Counted from the stretch's first letter, positions 1 to 9,906 are shown. The stretch: DNA of 64,000 bases from Streptomyces halstedii (GCA_000720535.1 JOAZ01000023.1:1-64000), one strand, 5' to 3'. Numbers and translations: made by a program. Notes: a model not told the origin generated them from the letters alone.

Positions 1-2458
1 CCCGCACGGTGTGGTCGTCGGATGCGGTGACGGCGACGGGGCGCCCGTCCACCACCGTGCACGCCACCGCATTCACCTCGTCGGTGTGGCCGGTGAGGGT
101 GCCCAGGTAGGCGGGGTTGAGACTTCCTCCTGTTGCTGAGACGGGCGTCCATGTGCCCGCCTCGGCCCTGTCCATCAGGGCGGAGGTGAGGGCCTTGGCG
201 CCGTAGCGTGCCGCGTCCAGCGCGAGGAGTCGGCGGCGGGACGCGTGGTCGGTGTTGCGGTGTTCACCGATGGAGGTGCGGTAGACGGCGCGGGAGAGCA
301 GTGCCTGGTCGGTGTGGGCGCGGGGGAATGCGGTGAGGAGTGCGTCCGGGGTGCCGTGGACCAGGAACTCGGCGTCGGTGAGGAGTTCGTTCAGGCGGCC
401 GGCGGCCTGGGCATGTGCCGGGGCGTGGCGCAGGAGGTAGGGGGGTGCGGTGTCCCAGGTGCGGCGGGTGCCGTCGTGTGTGGTGTGGGTGGCCAGCAGG
501 TGGGTGAGAACGTCGCCGGGTGTGGGCGTGGTGGGGTCGGGTGTGGGTGGGTTGAGGTGATCGACGAGGGCTTGATGGAAGAGGCGGTAGAGCAGGGTGC
601 CGTCGTGGTCGGGGGTGGTGCGCAGGTAGAACAGGACCTCGGGCAGGAGGTCCCGGCGGGCGTGTTGGAGGTCGAGGTCGGTGAACAGGCCCGCAAGGGG
701 CAGGGCGATTTCCAGGGGCATGCCCTGGCCCTGGGCCAGGGCGATCGCCGCAAGGATGGCGCGCAGCTGCTGTCCGTGGGGGTGGGTGTCCAGGTCCAGG
801 TCGAGGACTTGGGGCAGCGTCGTGGGCGCCGAGTGGCCCAGCGCTGCGGCCGCTTCGGCACTGCCCGGGGCGGGAACGCGCTCCAGGTAGCGGGCAAAGA
901 TCCCGGCCACCAGGAACGCGCCCCACATCGCGGGTTCACCCGGGCGTGGGGCGAGGCGATCCGCGACGGCGTGGGCGAGACGGTCGCGGATCGCGCGCAT
1001 GCGGGGCTGCTCATAGAGCTTCATCACCATGAGGCGGCCGGTGAGGTGGGCCGCCAGGTCGCCACGGACCTCGTCGGGGTCGGCGTCGTCCAGATCGATC
1101 AGGCCGTCACCGGCGCGTGCAAGATCGAGAAGCGCGGAGAACTGCGGCCACGGGCGTGTACCCACCGTCAGGCGCACCACCGGCCGGCCATCGCTGCGCA
1201 CGGTGCGAGCCAGGCGGACCAGTTCCGTGCAGGTCCTATCTGGTTCGGATGCTTCGTCCAGGGCGTCCACGATCACCGCCGGCACGTCGCCGGTGTCGGG
1301 AAGCAGGTTCACGAGTGCGGTAGCATTGCAGGCTTCCGCCGCGGGGCCGAGACGCAGTTGGCGGGCGATGGTGGTGAGCACATCATCCGCGGAGCGGCCG
1401 CGGGCGTGGACAGCGGCCAGCCGGTCGTGGACCGAGGGGCACCCCCCCGAATCACGTGACAACAACCGCTCCCGCACATGCGACGCCACCCTGTTCAGTT
1501 CCGGATGTGCCGCACACGCGAGCGCGCCCAGCAACGCGGACTTGCCCACCCCGGGATTGCCCGTGACCACCCGAAGACCGCCCGCCTCGACATCGTCCAG
1601 CCACGGTGCGAGTGCACGTAATTGGGAACGTCGGCCGACGAACTGATTCCTGGCCTTGTCGGCGAAGTGTCGCTTGTCCTGCTGGCCGAGGAAGGCCCGC
1701 AACGCCGGATCGACCTCGGCCAGCCTCGCCTCGGCCGGGTCGAAGGCACCATTCGGGAAGAACGGGAGAGCCGGCTCGTCCGCGGCCAGCACCATCGCCG
1801 TGCTCTGCACGCTCTGCGCCATCCCCGACATCTGCGCGACACGGTGCGCAACTTGCCGTGCCACCTTTTGGAACTCCACGTGCGACCGCGCCGGGTCGGT
1901 GTCCAGCCCGGTGTCGGCGACCTCCTCCAGCACCTGGGCCAACGCGATGCTGAACCGTCCGTCGTAGGCGTCCTCGCCCCCACTGGACGCGGCGAGCACC
2001 CACGCGTTCACCGGCGCGTGGGACCGGTGCACCAAATATGGAAGCTCCGTCACAAGGCCGGACCGGCACAGGTCGAGCAGGAACAATGTCGGCTTCTCCG
2101 ACTCCTGCGCGTTCTCCACCCAGTGCGTAGCGTTCGTTTTGGACCCGTACCGCGCATCCGCGGGCACCACGTCCAAACGATGCGGGTTCCTTGCGCTTGG
2201 CTTCCCGTGGGAAGCCACGTAGACAACCCGCACAGACCCGATCGCGTCGAGCACGGCAGCCCCCAACGCGTCCGCGCCGACGTCCCGGTGCACATCGGTC
2301 GTATACCCCAACCGGCTCAGCGCCGCCGCGACCGGCGGCACGACCTCGTCCACGAACGGCAGATCCGGCAAACTCGACTCCCCGACCCGAGTTTCACCCT
2401 CCGACGGATCCGCATCGAAACGCCCGATGCCAACCAACACTGCACGCCCCACGGTCAC
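1..2458 (-). CDS. Caspase-like / P-loop NTPase / WD40 protein, C-terminus cut by window edge
   Basis: A single open frame runs from a GTG at 2458 to the window edge and gives 819 visible residues. A GGAGG sits 8 bases before that GTG; a second in-frame GTG is at 2452. The N-terminal 200 residues look like a caspase/metacaspase fold, with a candidate dyad at His84 (ASHG) and Cys131 (LDLCRSG). A STAND/NACHT-type NTPase follows, with Walker A GNPGVGKSAL around Lys306 and a likely Walker B VIVDALDEA about 90 residues later. The last visible residues (GRPVAVTASDDHTVR) are the start of a WD40 blade, so a propeller should continue off the edge. Proteins of this layout are thought to sense a ligand through the propeller, oligomerise through the NTPase and activate the protease, often in anti-phage or cell-death responses. 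That role is inferred. No partner gene is visible beside it. Confidence 0.85.
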   Translation of the reverse strand, partial: MTVGRAVLVGIGRFDADPSEGETRVGESSLPDLPFVDEVVPPVAAALSRLGYTTDVHRDVGADALGAAVLDAIGSVRVVYVASHGKPSARNPHRLDVVPADARYGSKTNATHWVENAQESEKPTLFLLDLCRSGLVTELPYLVHRSHAPVNAWVLAASSGGEDAYDGRFSIALAQVLEEVADTGLDTDPARSHVEFQKVARQVAHRVAQMSGMAQSVQSTAMVLAADEPALPFFPNGAFDPAEARLAEVDPALRAFLGQQDKRHFADKARNQFVGRRSQLRALAPWLDDVEAGGLRVVTGNPGVGKSALLGALACAAHPELNRVASHVRERLLSRDSGGCPSVHDRLAAVHARGRSADDVLTTIARQLRLGPAAEACNATALVNLLPDTGDVPAVIVDALDEASEPDRTCTELVRLARTVRSDGRPVVRLTVGTRPWPQFSALLDLARAGDGLIDLDDADPDEVRGDLAAHLTGRLMVMKLYEQPRMRAIRDRLAHAVADRLAPRPGEPAMWGAFLVAGIFARYLERVPAPGSAEAAAALGHSAPTTLPQVLDLDLDTHPHGQQLRAILAAIALAQGQGMPLEIALPLAGLFTDLDLQHARRDLLPEVLFYLRTTPDHDGTLLYRLFHQALVDHLNPPTPDPTTPTPGDVLTHLLATHTTHDGTRRTWDTAPPYLLRHAPAHAQAAGRLNELLTDAEFLVHGTPDALLTAFPRAHTDQALLSRAVYRTSIGEHRNTDHASRRRLLALDAARYGAKALTSALMDRAEAGTWTPVSATGGSLNPAYLGTLTGHTDEVNAVACTVVDGRPVAVTASDDHTVR

Positions 2459-2647
2459 CCACGCCCCCTCCTGAAGCATTTGCAGTCTGCCAGGAACCGA
2501 CCGGCCACACCCACCGAACGAGAGCCGAACCCCAGCAGTACACCAATCGTGCGCGCTGGATCAGTTCCCGAAGCCATGGGATGACTTCGGGCGCCGCTTC
2601 GGCCGTAGGGCCAGCGCACATGAGGAGGAGCTCTTGGGACCGGACGT

Positions 2648-3351
2648 TCAGGCGGCCTGACCAAGGCTGGCAGCGGGCAGATCCTGCTCGCGCAGCGGGG
2701 TGAAGTCGACGTCGAGTTTCGGGGTCATACGCGTCGGGCTGAATGCCGAGCTCGTGAGTGGAGTACTCGCCGAACCGGTTGACGTGCTCGGTCAGGTACG
2801 GCGAGATGTGCGCCAGGTCCTCCGGATCGATCTCCCATCCCTCCTCCAGCAGCTGCCGCACGATCTCCGCGATATCCAGGGCGTTGTGGAAGATCACCGC
2901 GTTCGTGAGCAGGGCGTTGAACTTCATCACCTTCTCCTGCTCGATGGGGTCGTTGTCCGCGATGACGGCGGTTGCCGAAGCCGATCCACTGGGAGAACCG
3001 GTTGAACGACTCGACCTTGTTGGTCGCCGCGGTCACCCGCCGGCGCAGCGGCGCGTCGGAGAGGTAGCGCAGGAGCTGGACGGTGCGGATCACACGGCCG
3101 ACCCCGCGGAAGGCGGCGTAGGTGGCGTTCTTCCTCGACCCCGACCGCAGCCGCTTGAGCAGTGTGGAGGAGGAGATGGTGCCCTCGCGCACGGAGACGG
3201 CCACGCGCATCAGGTGGCGGAACTGGGACTCGATCAGGTCGAAGTCGACGACGTGCTTGCCCGGCTCACCGAACAGAGCGTCGATGTGCACGTACTCCGT
3301 GGTCTTGGAGGGTCGGTAGAAGGTCAGTTCCTTCCAGTTCCTGATGTTCCT
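2648..3351 (-). pseudogene. Tn3-family transposase, C-terminal part, frameshifted
   Basis: Reading down the minus strand, this is the C-terminal part of a Tn3-type DDE transposase. Recognisable pieces are RNWKELTFYRPSK, HIDALFGEPGKHVVDFDLIE, the LLRYLSD segment and NRFSQWIGFGN. The frame breaks near 2965, resumes with KFNALLTNAVIFHNALDI, and breaks again near 2690. It would then end as LDVDFTPLREQDL and stop at 2648. The missing upstream part lies at about 10222-10870 on the same strand. The two pieces are contiguous in codons if the intervening DNA is removed (PR | NIRNWK). Two frameshifts make this copy non-functional. Confidence 0.85.
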
Positions 3352-3466
3352 TGTCCCTTGGGTTCGTTGGCCACCCCGGGCGCCTCTACCCGCATGCAAG
3401 GCAGGGTTGACGGATCATCGGGATTCCTGAAATATTTGCCTCCTTGTTGATTGATCTGTCGTATTG

Positions 3467-4562
3467 GTGAAGGTGAGGTTGGTGGTGTCGCTGGCGCTGG
3501 TGCGCGACCTCCGATCGGTCCGGCCGACTCCGACGGATGAGGATCCCGACGCCTTCGAGCAGGACCTGGTCGCCGGCTTTGTGCTGGCGCGATCCGCAGC
3601 GGGAGTGGAAGACGGATCGATCCAGGCAGAGATCAGAGCTGTATCGGAGTTCCGTGACTCGATGGGGCGTCATCTGTGGACAGCTCGCCCGGACGACGCG
3701 GACCGGTTCCTCGGCGAGCGGTGCCGGGGCCAGTCCCACAGCACGCTCAGCGGCAAAGCCTTCGGCGTCTCGGTGTTCTTCGAGTACCTGGAACTGCGCC
3801 ACTACGCGGAGATCCACGCGCTGACCGGTGACCTCGTGACAGTGCCCGATCGACGAGATGAACAAGCCGCGGGACGGTTGGAAGCTGAACATCCGCATCC
3901 CGCCCAGCGACGCCGAGATCGCCAAGTTCTTCGACGGCTGGCGCGACCACGTCACCACGACTCGCAAGTTCCTGCCCGCTGCCCGCAACTACACCGCCGC
4001 AAAGCTGTGGTCCCAGGTGGGCCTGCGCATCGGAGAGTCGACCCGGCTCGACATGGCGGACCTGAAATGGGAGTTGGGGCCGCTCGGAAAGGTTCATGTG
4101 CGCTTCGGCAAGGGTTCGCGACGCCGCGGGCCCAAACAGCGCATCGTGCTGCTGATCAATGGGGCCCGGGACCAGGCGGTGTGGTTCGTCGAGGAGGTCC
4201 GGGGGCAGTTCGACGACGCCTGGGACCAGCCGGGCGCCCCCTTTCTCGTCTCCGAGCGCCGCGCGGCCGACGGGTCGTGGGGCCGGGTCGGCACCGAGAC
4301 GCTGAGGGCTGGCCTGGCCAGGGCCGTCGAGCGGCATCTGCCGTCCTGGCAGGGGCGCTTGAACCCCCACGTCCTGCGGCACTATTGCGCGTCGTCGCTG
4401 TATCGCAACGGCGTGGATATCGTCGCGATCCAGGAGCTCCTTGGTCACGAATGGGTCGCCACCACGATGGGGTATATACACGTGCATAACAGTCATATCG
4501 AAGATTCCTGGGAGAGGGCGGCGGACCGATCGGCGGACCGGCTGGGTGGGGTGAGGCCATGA
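3467..4562 (+). pseudogene. Tyrosine recombinase of Tn554-like module, single frameshift
   Basis: The N-terminal core-binding half (for example DLVAGFVLARSAAGVEDGSI, then VFFEYLELRHYAEIH) is open to about 3840. The catalytic half is open in another frame from 3858 (MNKPRDGWKLNIRIPPSDAEI). Dropping one A near 3840 joins them as DLVQCPIDEMNKPR, a sequence typical of this family, so a one-base insertion separates them. The catalytic half carries Arg in GLRIGES, HVLRHYCAS (HxxRH), LGHEW and a Tyr in TMGYIHV, the usual R-H-R-H-Y set. It ends with ATGA overlap onto the HTH gene. The start is uncertain: TTG 3464, GTG 3467 and later GTGs are all possible. The intact protein would be about 365 aa. A separately translated catalytic half cannot be excluded. 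Confidence 0.8.
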
Positions 4563-4882
4563 AGTGGGACCTGCGGATGGCGGCGGCTCGCCGCGAGATC
4601 TGGAAGGCCAGCGACATGCGCAGGCTGCTGGCCGAACGGGGACTGGAGATCAGCGTCGGGAAGATGTCGTCCCTGTGGTCCGGGCAGCCGACCTCGATCC
4701 GGCTCGATGACCTGGAGGTCATCTGCGACGCCCTCGGCTGCGGCCCTGAGGAGTTGCTGTTGCGCGAGCCCGGAAAAGTGCAGGCTCACCCAGTCGCCGA
4801 TGTCGACACGCAGGATGTTGCGGTCGGGCAGTCGCCCGCTGTCAGGCCGGTCCGACGCAGTGGCCGTACGGCACCGCCGTGA
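4559..4882 (+). CDS. Small helix-turn-helix (Cro/C1-type) protein of the recombinase module
   Basis: This 107-aa protein has a Cro/C1-type HTH across most of its length: MRRLLAERGLEIS, KMSSLWSGQPTSIRL, DDLEVICDALGCGPEELL. The start codon overlaps the stop of the recombinase (ATGA), and its own stop overlaps the GTG of the next gene (GTGA), so the three genes were translationally coupled. Proteins of this type accompany Tn554-like tyrosine recombinases in actinomycetes and probably regulate the module or help DNA binding. It is the only open gene of the trio. Confidence 0.85.
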   Translation: MKWDLRMAAARREIWKASDMRRLLAERGLEISVGKMSSLWSGQPTSIRLDDLEVICDALGCGPEELLLREPGKVQAHPVADVDTQDVAVGQSPAVRPVRRSGRTAPP

Positions 4883-6655
4883 ACAATTGCGAGGCGTTCA
4901 CCGCTGCCCTGCGCGGCGAGTTGGTCTGTTCCGGCTGCGGAGTTCGACCGCCCCGGACCCCCAAGCACCTACGGTGCTGGGGGTGTGCGCGCGACGGTGG
5001 GGCGGCTCCGCCCTGCAAGGGGTGCGGCGGAACGTTCTGGATGTCGGGCTGATGCCGGAGTTGCCATCCTGGTCTGGTGCCACTGTCTGAGCGCCCGCGC
5101 TCGTGCCGGACGTGTTTCGCCTGGGGTCCGATGAATGCCTTGACCTGCAAGGCGTGCCGCAGCTTCAGCCGTGCGCACTCCACGGGCTCCTGTGGAACCT
5201 GCGCACGCCAGCTTCCGCTCTCGGGCGGTCACTGCAGGCTCTGCCGTCACCAGGCCCGGATACTGGCCGGTCAGAGCGGCGACTACGGACCGGCTGCCCT
5301 CCACCTCGTACGTGCCTCCGGCCAGCAGCTGTTCATCGGAGGCACGCAGCGCAGCATCACGCGCCACAAGCGGCCCGCGCGGCGTGTGCGGCGGCAAGAG
5401 CCCGAATGGCCGTGCACGGATCCAAGTTGCGCATGTGGCGTCCGGTGAGCTGGCCTGTTCGGCATGAACTCTTCAGCCTGCCCATCGACGAGCTGCCCCA
5501 CCGGATACTGCGCGACGACGCTCCACGTGTGGCCTGGTTCGCGCACCTGGAACCCGCCGTCGCCCGGATCGGCGGGGCCAAGGGATGGAGCCACGATGTG
5601 CTTGACAACGTCACACTCACCCTGGAAGGCGTAGTCGCCACCCACGAAGCCGGAACCCCCAGATACTCGGCGTCCCGCGTCGCCCTTCTGGCCGACGGCT
5701 GCAAGCGGAATGTCACCCGGACCATCGGGCTGCTGGCCGAGCTCGGGCGGCTCGACGACGACCGCGCCGATCCACTCGATCAATGGCTGGAGCGCAACCT
5801 GGCCTGTCTGCCGGCCGGCATCCACAGCGACGTCGCCGACTGGATGGACGTCCTGAGAAACGGCAGCTCCCGCCGCCGCCCCAAGGCCGAACTCATTTGG
5901 AAAGACCACCTGTTGCAGGCCCGGCCGACCCTTTTGTCCTGGTCGACAGAACATGGAACTCTCCGTGAGATATCCAAGGCCGAGGTCGTCGCTGCCCTCG
6001 AAGCACCAACGCCGTTCGGCGGCGACGGGCACACCCGGCTGACTGCACTGCGATCGCTCTTCGCCTACCTCAAGGCCCAGCAGAAGGTATTCGCTGATCC
6101 CACGCGACGACTGAACCGGGGCGTCACACGCAGACCGGGACAGAGAATCCCGATCCGGCTCCCGGCCTCGGTCCTGGAAGAGATCGGAGTAATTACGCAC
6201 ACTCCCGCCACGTGGCTGGTGACGGTGCTGACCGGCCATCATGCGCTCGGAGCCGTACACCTCCAGACTCTCGCTCTGGGGGATGCCGATCTGCCCAACC
6301 GCCGATTCACCATCCAGGGCCAGTCTCGTCCCCTCGACGACCTCACCTACCAAGCCATCCAGCGCTATCTCGGCCACCGAACCGCAGGTGGCCGAGCACG
6401 GCCAACCCCCATCTGCTGATCACCCAGCAGACCGCCCATCACGACAGCCCGGTCAGCCGGTGGTGGCTCAGAACTGCTCTGCGTGGACAGGAAGCCAGCC
6501 TCGACCTCCTGCGGCAGGACCGAATCCTCGACGAAGTGGAAGCCGTCGGTGTCCGCGATCCTCTGCATATCGCGGCAGTCTTCGGACTGCGACCCGATAC
6601 CGCCCAGTGGTATGTCGACGCGGTCTACGGACGCTCCGCAACCGATCTGAGGTGA
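4879..6655 (+). pseudogene. Zinc-ribbon tyrosine-recombinase-like protein, broken at three points
   Basis: From the GTG at 4879 the reading shows a series of CxxC knuckles (CSGCGVRPP, CWGC, CKGCGG) and then meets an in-frame TGA at 5049-5051. The same frame continues past it with CRSCHPG, CRTCF, CKAC, CGTC and CRLC up to a stop near 5448. The C-terminal recombinase-like part is open in another frame from about 5430 (VSWPVRHELFSL) to about 6385. It then shifts again to WPSTANPHLLITQQTAHH and runs to 6655. Family members are single proteins of roughly 550-600 aa with N-terminal zinc ribbons, so this is one gene with a nonsense codon and two frameshifts. The last break fits loss of one C near 6385. 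The breaks make the trio incapable of normal transposition. Confidence 0.75.
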
Positions 6656-6925
6656 GGGGCTCGAGGTCCGCCGGCATGGTTCAGCGGGCCCAGCCGCTGG
6701 TGGCCTGGGGGCTACCGTCACACCGGCACCAGCACAGCGCAGATGCACGTTTTCTTCACGCGATCGTGATCGATGGACGCGCAACTGTGTCCATCGTCAC
6801 ATCCGACACGTCCTGGAACCAGGTGTACGCCCCACTTAGTGGTCTTGCTGAGTGGTCTCGGTCCGCATAGACAGGGTGGCAGCGAGGTCACATCACTCGC
6901 CTAACTCGTAAGGAGACAAGCGGAC

Positions 6926-8869
6926 TTGAGACGCAGACGAACAGTGAAATTCCTGCGCAGGGCGGCCATAGTCGCCGCTCTCGCACTCCTCATAGGATCC
7001 AGCCCTGCATTAGCCGCCGGCTCCATCGGTAGCGTCGACCCCAACGCAGCGCCGTCGACGCGTCCAGCAGCCGGTCCCGAACTTCGGGTGGCTGCTGCGG
7101 GTAGCCGGCCAAAATCCGGTACAACTCCGAAGGCAGGGCCGGAGTTCAAGCAGGCGAACAGCGTCTGGACCGTCACTAGCCCGGAGACCGTACTGCGTAA
7201 CACGGTGACCGATGCCGACGGCGACAAGAGCAACGTGACATTCGAGGTCTGGACTACCGACTCGAGCGGCAACGCGAAGGACCAGGTCAAACTCACCGAC
7301 GAGAACAGCTACGGCGTCCTCGTCTCAGACTTCATTCCCTCCGGAGGGACCGCCGAGGTCACCGTTCCCGCGGGGCGCCTGAAACAGGGCGTCACCTACA
7401 CCTTCCACACCTCCGCCTTCGACGGCACCCTGTACGAGACAGACTGGTCGCCGTGGGCGAAGTTCCGCATCAGCCCGTACGTGACCTTCCCCGCTCCGCA
7501 GTCATCCTCCACCATCGATCCGGTTGCCCAGACCGAGCAGGAGATCTTCCGCAGCGACCCGGGAGCCTTGGCGGTCCGGTCTGCTGACGGCCGGCGGAAC
7601 TGCTCCAAGTCCAATGCACAAGGGCAGAAGGTGTGCATCGAGTTCCATCCAGCATCGACGGACAGTGCAAAGTCTCTGAAGTCCACCCAGGCCGCGGTGT
7701 CGGATCTGGTGGAGTGGTGCGAAGGTAAGCCGTCGGGCCATGACTACATGAACCGCACCGACGCTTGTCTGAACGACCTGGGTGAGGCGACGCTGATCTT
7801 TACGTCCGGTGGTGACGAGACCAAGCCGCCATTTGGCACGGCTACGTTCAAGCTCCAGCAGCAACTGAAGGCTTACCCGAACAAGGGTGCCAGTGGCAGT
7901 GACTTCGCCGAGTTCGACCAGCAGCTGTTTGTCACTCCGACCTATATCGACCCTGCTCTGATGGGTGTCCGTCTGACCTGGAAACCTGGGGTGGTTTGCG
8001 ACGCCTGCGACAGCACCCTGCCGACGTGGAAGAACTACGAGACGGGCGCGAGCGAAGCAGCGTACTGGCTGCCCAGCGACGTATACGAGACTCAGGTTGC
8101 CAGTACCACGACGAAGTGGCTGGGCACCGGCAAGGAGACCATCGGTCTCACCTGGGACATGACGGGGTTTGTCGATGTCGATCTCGATTTGAAGGCGAAC
8201 GCCGACTTCGGCTCCAGCGGTGACGAGCTCAAGGTGCGCTGCGACGACCTCGTTCCCGGGGGTAGTACACCGGGCTGCGTGCTGCCGTACTTCACCCCGG
8301 TCTACACCGCCGACACCAATCTCTACCCGGCAGCCGGTGCCTACTACTGGCTGATGCAGCACAGGATGACCGGCATCCCGGGCACAGGCGATGCACCCCT
8401 GCATTACCTTGGCCCGGACACCACGGTCAAGGCCGACGACGGCTCGACGTGGACAAGCGACGACAGTCGAAAGGTGGTGTGCCCGGACTCCTGGACACGG
8501 CATTCGATGGACACCGCATTGGGCTCGCCGACCTGTGACGAGTTTGCCATGGCCTCCACCCATGAGAGCGGCGGCTTCCCTGGCGGCGCCAACGAGGTAA
8601 CGTCCGGCGACCAGTGCGCGCAGCTCTACGCAGCCCCATCCGGATCCACCTTCGGAATCTTCGCCGATACCCGGGAAGATAAGAACGGCCCTGCCAGTCA
8701 GGAGAAGTGCGGTAGGGCCACCATCCCCGGTGATCAGAACTCCGGCGTGTTCAGTAAATTCCCGGCTCCCTCGTGGCGGATGCTGGACAACGACGCGTTC
8801 TACCTCAGCAACCCCGGCTTCGAGCACTGTACTTCCACCACCACTTGTGCCTGGAAGCAGGTCAGCTAG
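6926..8869 (+). CDS. Secreted NucA/NucB-type deoxyribonuclease, probable toxin
   Basis: This 647-aa protein starts at TTG 6926, with AAGGAG 10 bases upstream; the in-frame GTG at 6944 is an alternative. An N-terminal Sec signal is clear: an Arg/Lys-rich start, then a hydrophobic AAIVAALALLIGS and ALA cleavage site. A long middle region has no catalytic motif I recognise. The last 170 residues match the NucA/NucB DNase family, with the signature CDEFAMASTHESGG, a later CGRATIPGDQNSG and several paired cysteines as expected outside the cell. It probably degrades DNA of competitors after secretion. Downstream, on the opposite strand, is a SUKH-type immunity candidate. It is cargo of the Tn554-like element. 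The domain call is firm; the toxin role is inferred. Confidence 0.8.
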   Translation: MRRRRTVKFLRRAAIVAALALLIGSSPALAAGSIGSVDPNAAPSTRPAAGPELRVAAAGSRPKSGTTPKAGPEFKQANSVWTVTSPETVLRNTVTDADGDKSNVTFEVWTTDSSGNAKDQVKLTDENSYGVLVSDFIPSGGTAEVTVPAGRLKQGVTYTFHTSAFDGTLYETDWSPWAKFRISPYVTFPAPQSSSTIDPVAQTEQEIFRSDPGALAVRSADGRRNCSKSNAQGQKVCIEFHPASTDSAKSLKSTQAAVSDLVEWCEGKPSGHDYMNRTDACLNDLGEATLIFTSGGDETKPPFGTATFKLQQQLKAYPNKGASGSDFAEFDQQLFVTPTYIDPALMGVRLTWKPGVVCDACDSTLPTWKNYETGASEAAYWLPSDVYETQVASTTTKWLGTGKETIGLTWDMTGFVDVDLDLKANADFGSSGDELKVRCDDLVPGGSTPGCVLPYFTPVYTADTNLYPAAGAYYWLMQHRMTGIPGTGDAPLHYLGPDTTVKADDGSTWTSDDSRKVVCPDSWTRHSMDTALGSPTCDEFAMASTHESGGFPGGANEVTSGDQCAQLYAAPSGSTFGIFADTREDKNGPASQEKCGRATIPGDQNSGVFSKFPAPSWRMLDNDAFYLSNPGFEHCTSTTTCAWKQVS

Positions 8870-8881
8870 CTCTATTTGATG

Positions 8882-8913
8882 TGTGGGGGCGGGCTCGACC
8901 TGCCGCCCCCACA
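8882..8913. terminator. Bidirectional hairpin terminator
   Basis: A perfect 11-bp stem (TGTGGGGGCGG / CCGCCCCCACA) with a 10-base loop lies between the convergent nuclease gene (stop 8869) and the SUKH gene (stop 8918). It can serve both. Confidence 0.8.
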
Positions 8914-8917
8914 TGCC

Positions 8918-9562
8918 TCACTCAGTAATCGGCTCCCACAACGCACGTTCCGCAGCATTACGAGGCGGCCCCCATACCAGAACGCCATTTACCAGACCAG
9001 GCTTGTCACCAGTTGCCAGGGACGGCACTTCAAGAACGTCGGCCATCTCCTCCAAGTAGGCGGTGAGCGACTCGAACCCAACAGTCCGCTCGGCGTACTC
9101 GCTCCAGTACCACAACCTCCCAGATTCGACGTCCAGGCAGAGACCAGAGAGGCAATCTACCCCGAAAGAGCAGAAGGGGATCCACGCTGCACGCCACATG
9201 GTGAATTTATCACCGCCTCCCCTCTGGCGGTTCAACTCATCCTCGCGTCGTTGCAGCAGCATCTTCTGCCGGTAAACGCTGAGAACCGCATCGAAGTCCA
9301 TCAACGCACCCTGGCCCAGCATGAAGCTCGCCAGTGGACCGGGATGACATCCGGAGTGTTGACGCCATAGGGCCTTTAGCCCCTCAGGAAGTCGAACCCC
9401 CAGTGTCTGCTGCAAGGCCGCGATTTCCGCCTCGGATGCGCCGGGCCGAAGCTTAGCCAATGTCGCCGGAGCGTGTTGATGCAACCACGACTCGATCCGC
9501 TGCCAGGCGTCGACCACCTGCCGTTGTTCGATGACCTGCGCCCGCTGTATGTAGTCGTTCAC
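8918..9562 (-). CDS. SMI1/KNR4 (SUKH) family protein, probable immunity protein
   Basis: A protein of about 214 aa if started at GTG 9562 (VNDYIQRAQVIEQRQVVDAW). The frame stays open to 9610 but the extra residues look like read-in from the decayed upstream gene. SUKH hallmarks are present: a helical start, then LRPGASEAEIAALQQTLGVRLPEGLKALWRQHSG, the WIPFCSFG strand and a closing WSEYAERTVGFESLTAYLEEM. SUKH proteins are the commonest immunity proteins of bacterial toxin systems and often pair with nucleases. It has no signal peptide, so it should act in the cytoplasm. It is convergent with the NucA/NucB-type gene, not downstream of it, which is unusual for a toxin-immunity pair. Confidence 0.8.
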   Translation of the reverse strand: MNDYIQRAQVIEQRQVVDAWQRIESWLHQHAPATLAKLRPGASEAEIAALQQTLGVRLPEGLKALWRQHSGCHPGPLASFMLGQGALMDFDAVLSVYRQKMLLQRREDELNRQRGGGDKFTMWRAAWIPFCSFGVDCLSGLCLDVESGRLWYWSEYAERTVGFESLTAYLEEMADVLEVPSLATGDKPGLVNGVLVWGPPRNAAERALWEPITE

Positions 9563-9639
9563 AGCTGACACGGTACCGGTCAGGGCAGGCGCAGTCCGGC
9601 CCATAACCACAGTGGTAACAGGCGACGTTGGGGGTGACG

Positions 9640-9906
9640 GGCCGCCCAGTTGAAGCTTTTCGTCGGGGGTAAAACGGCCAGCAGGCCGGGCGTCCCGATC
9701 TGCCTGCCTTGGAAGACCAGGTCATCCGTCAGGTGCTCGGCCGTCTCCCAACATGTCCACTCCAATGAACCGGCTGTCGCGTACCACGCCTCCGCCTCCG
9801 AGGGGCCGGCCGCACCGTGGCGAGTGCGAGTTGCACCGCGCGGGCCAGGGCGTCGGCTCAGGCGCCGTTCGTGCGGGGCCGAGTGATCATGATCTTCGAA
9901 TGTCAT
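9640..9906 (-). pseudogene. Fragment of maleylpyruvate-isomerase-like (mycothiol/DinB-fold) protein
   Basis: From ATG 9906 the frame opens as MTFEDHDHSA. A second frame gives ADALARAVQLALAT, and a third resumes WYATAGSLEWTCWETAEHLTDDLVFQ before breaking up. The segment LEWTCWETAEHLTDDLVF is a typical N-terminal helix of the mycothiol-dependent isomerase / DinB-like family. Frameshifts separate the pieces and the C-terminus is absent. It lies inside the Tn554-like element, upstream of the SUKH gene on the same strand. Confidence 0.55.

Noticed and set aside
245-1459. Long open frame (404 aa) on the plus strand
   Set aside because: It is the antisense shadow of the caspase-NTPase gene. Its protein is Gly/Val-rich with no motif, while the minus frame gives clear domains.
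3464-4489. Treating the 3464 frame as a complete 341-aa protein
   Set aside because: After about 3845 the residues no longer match recombinases, while another frame carries the catalytic motifs. It is one frameshifted gene.
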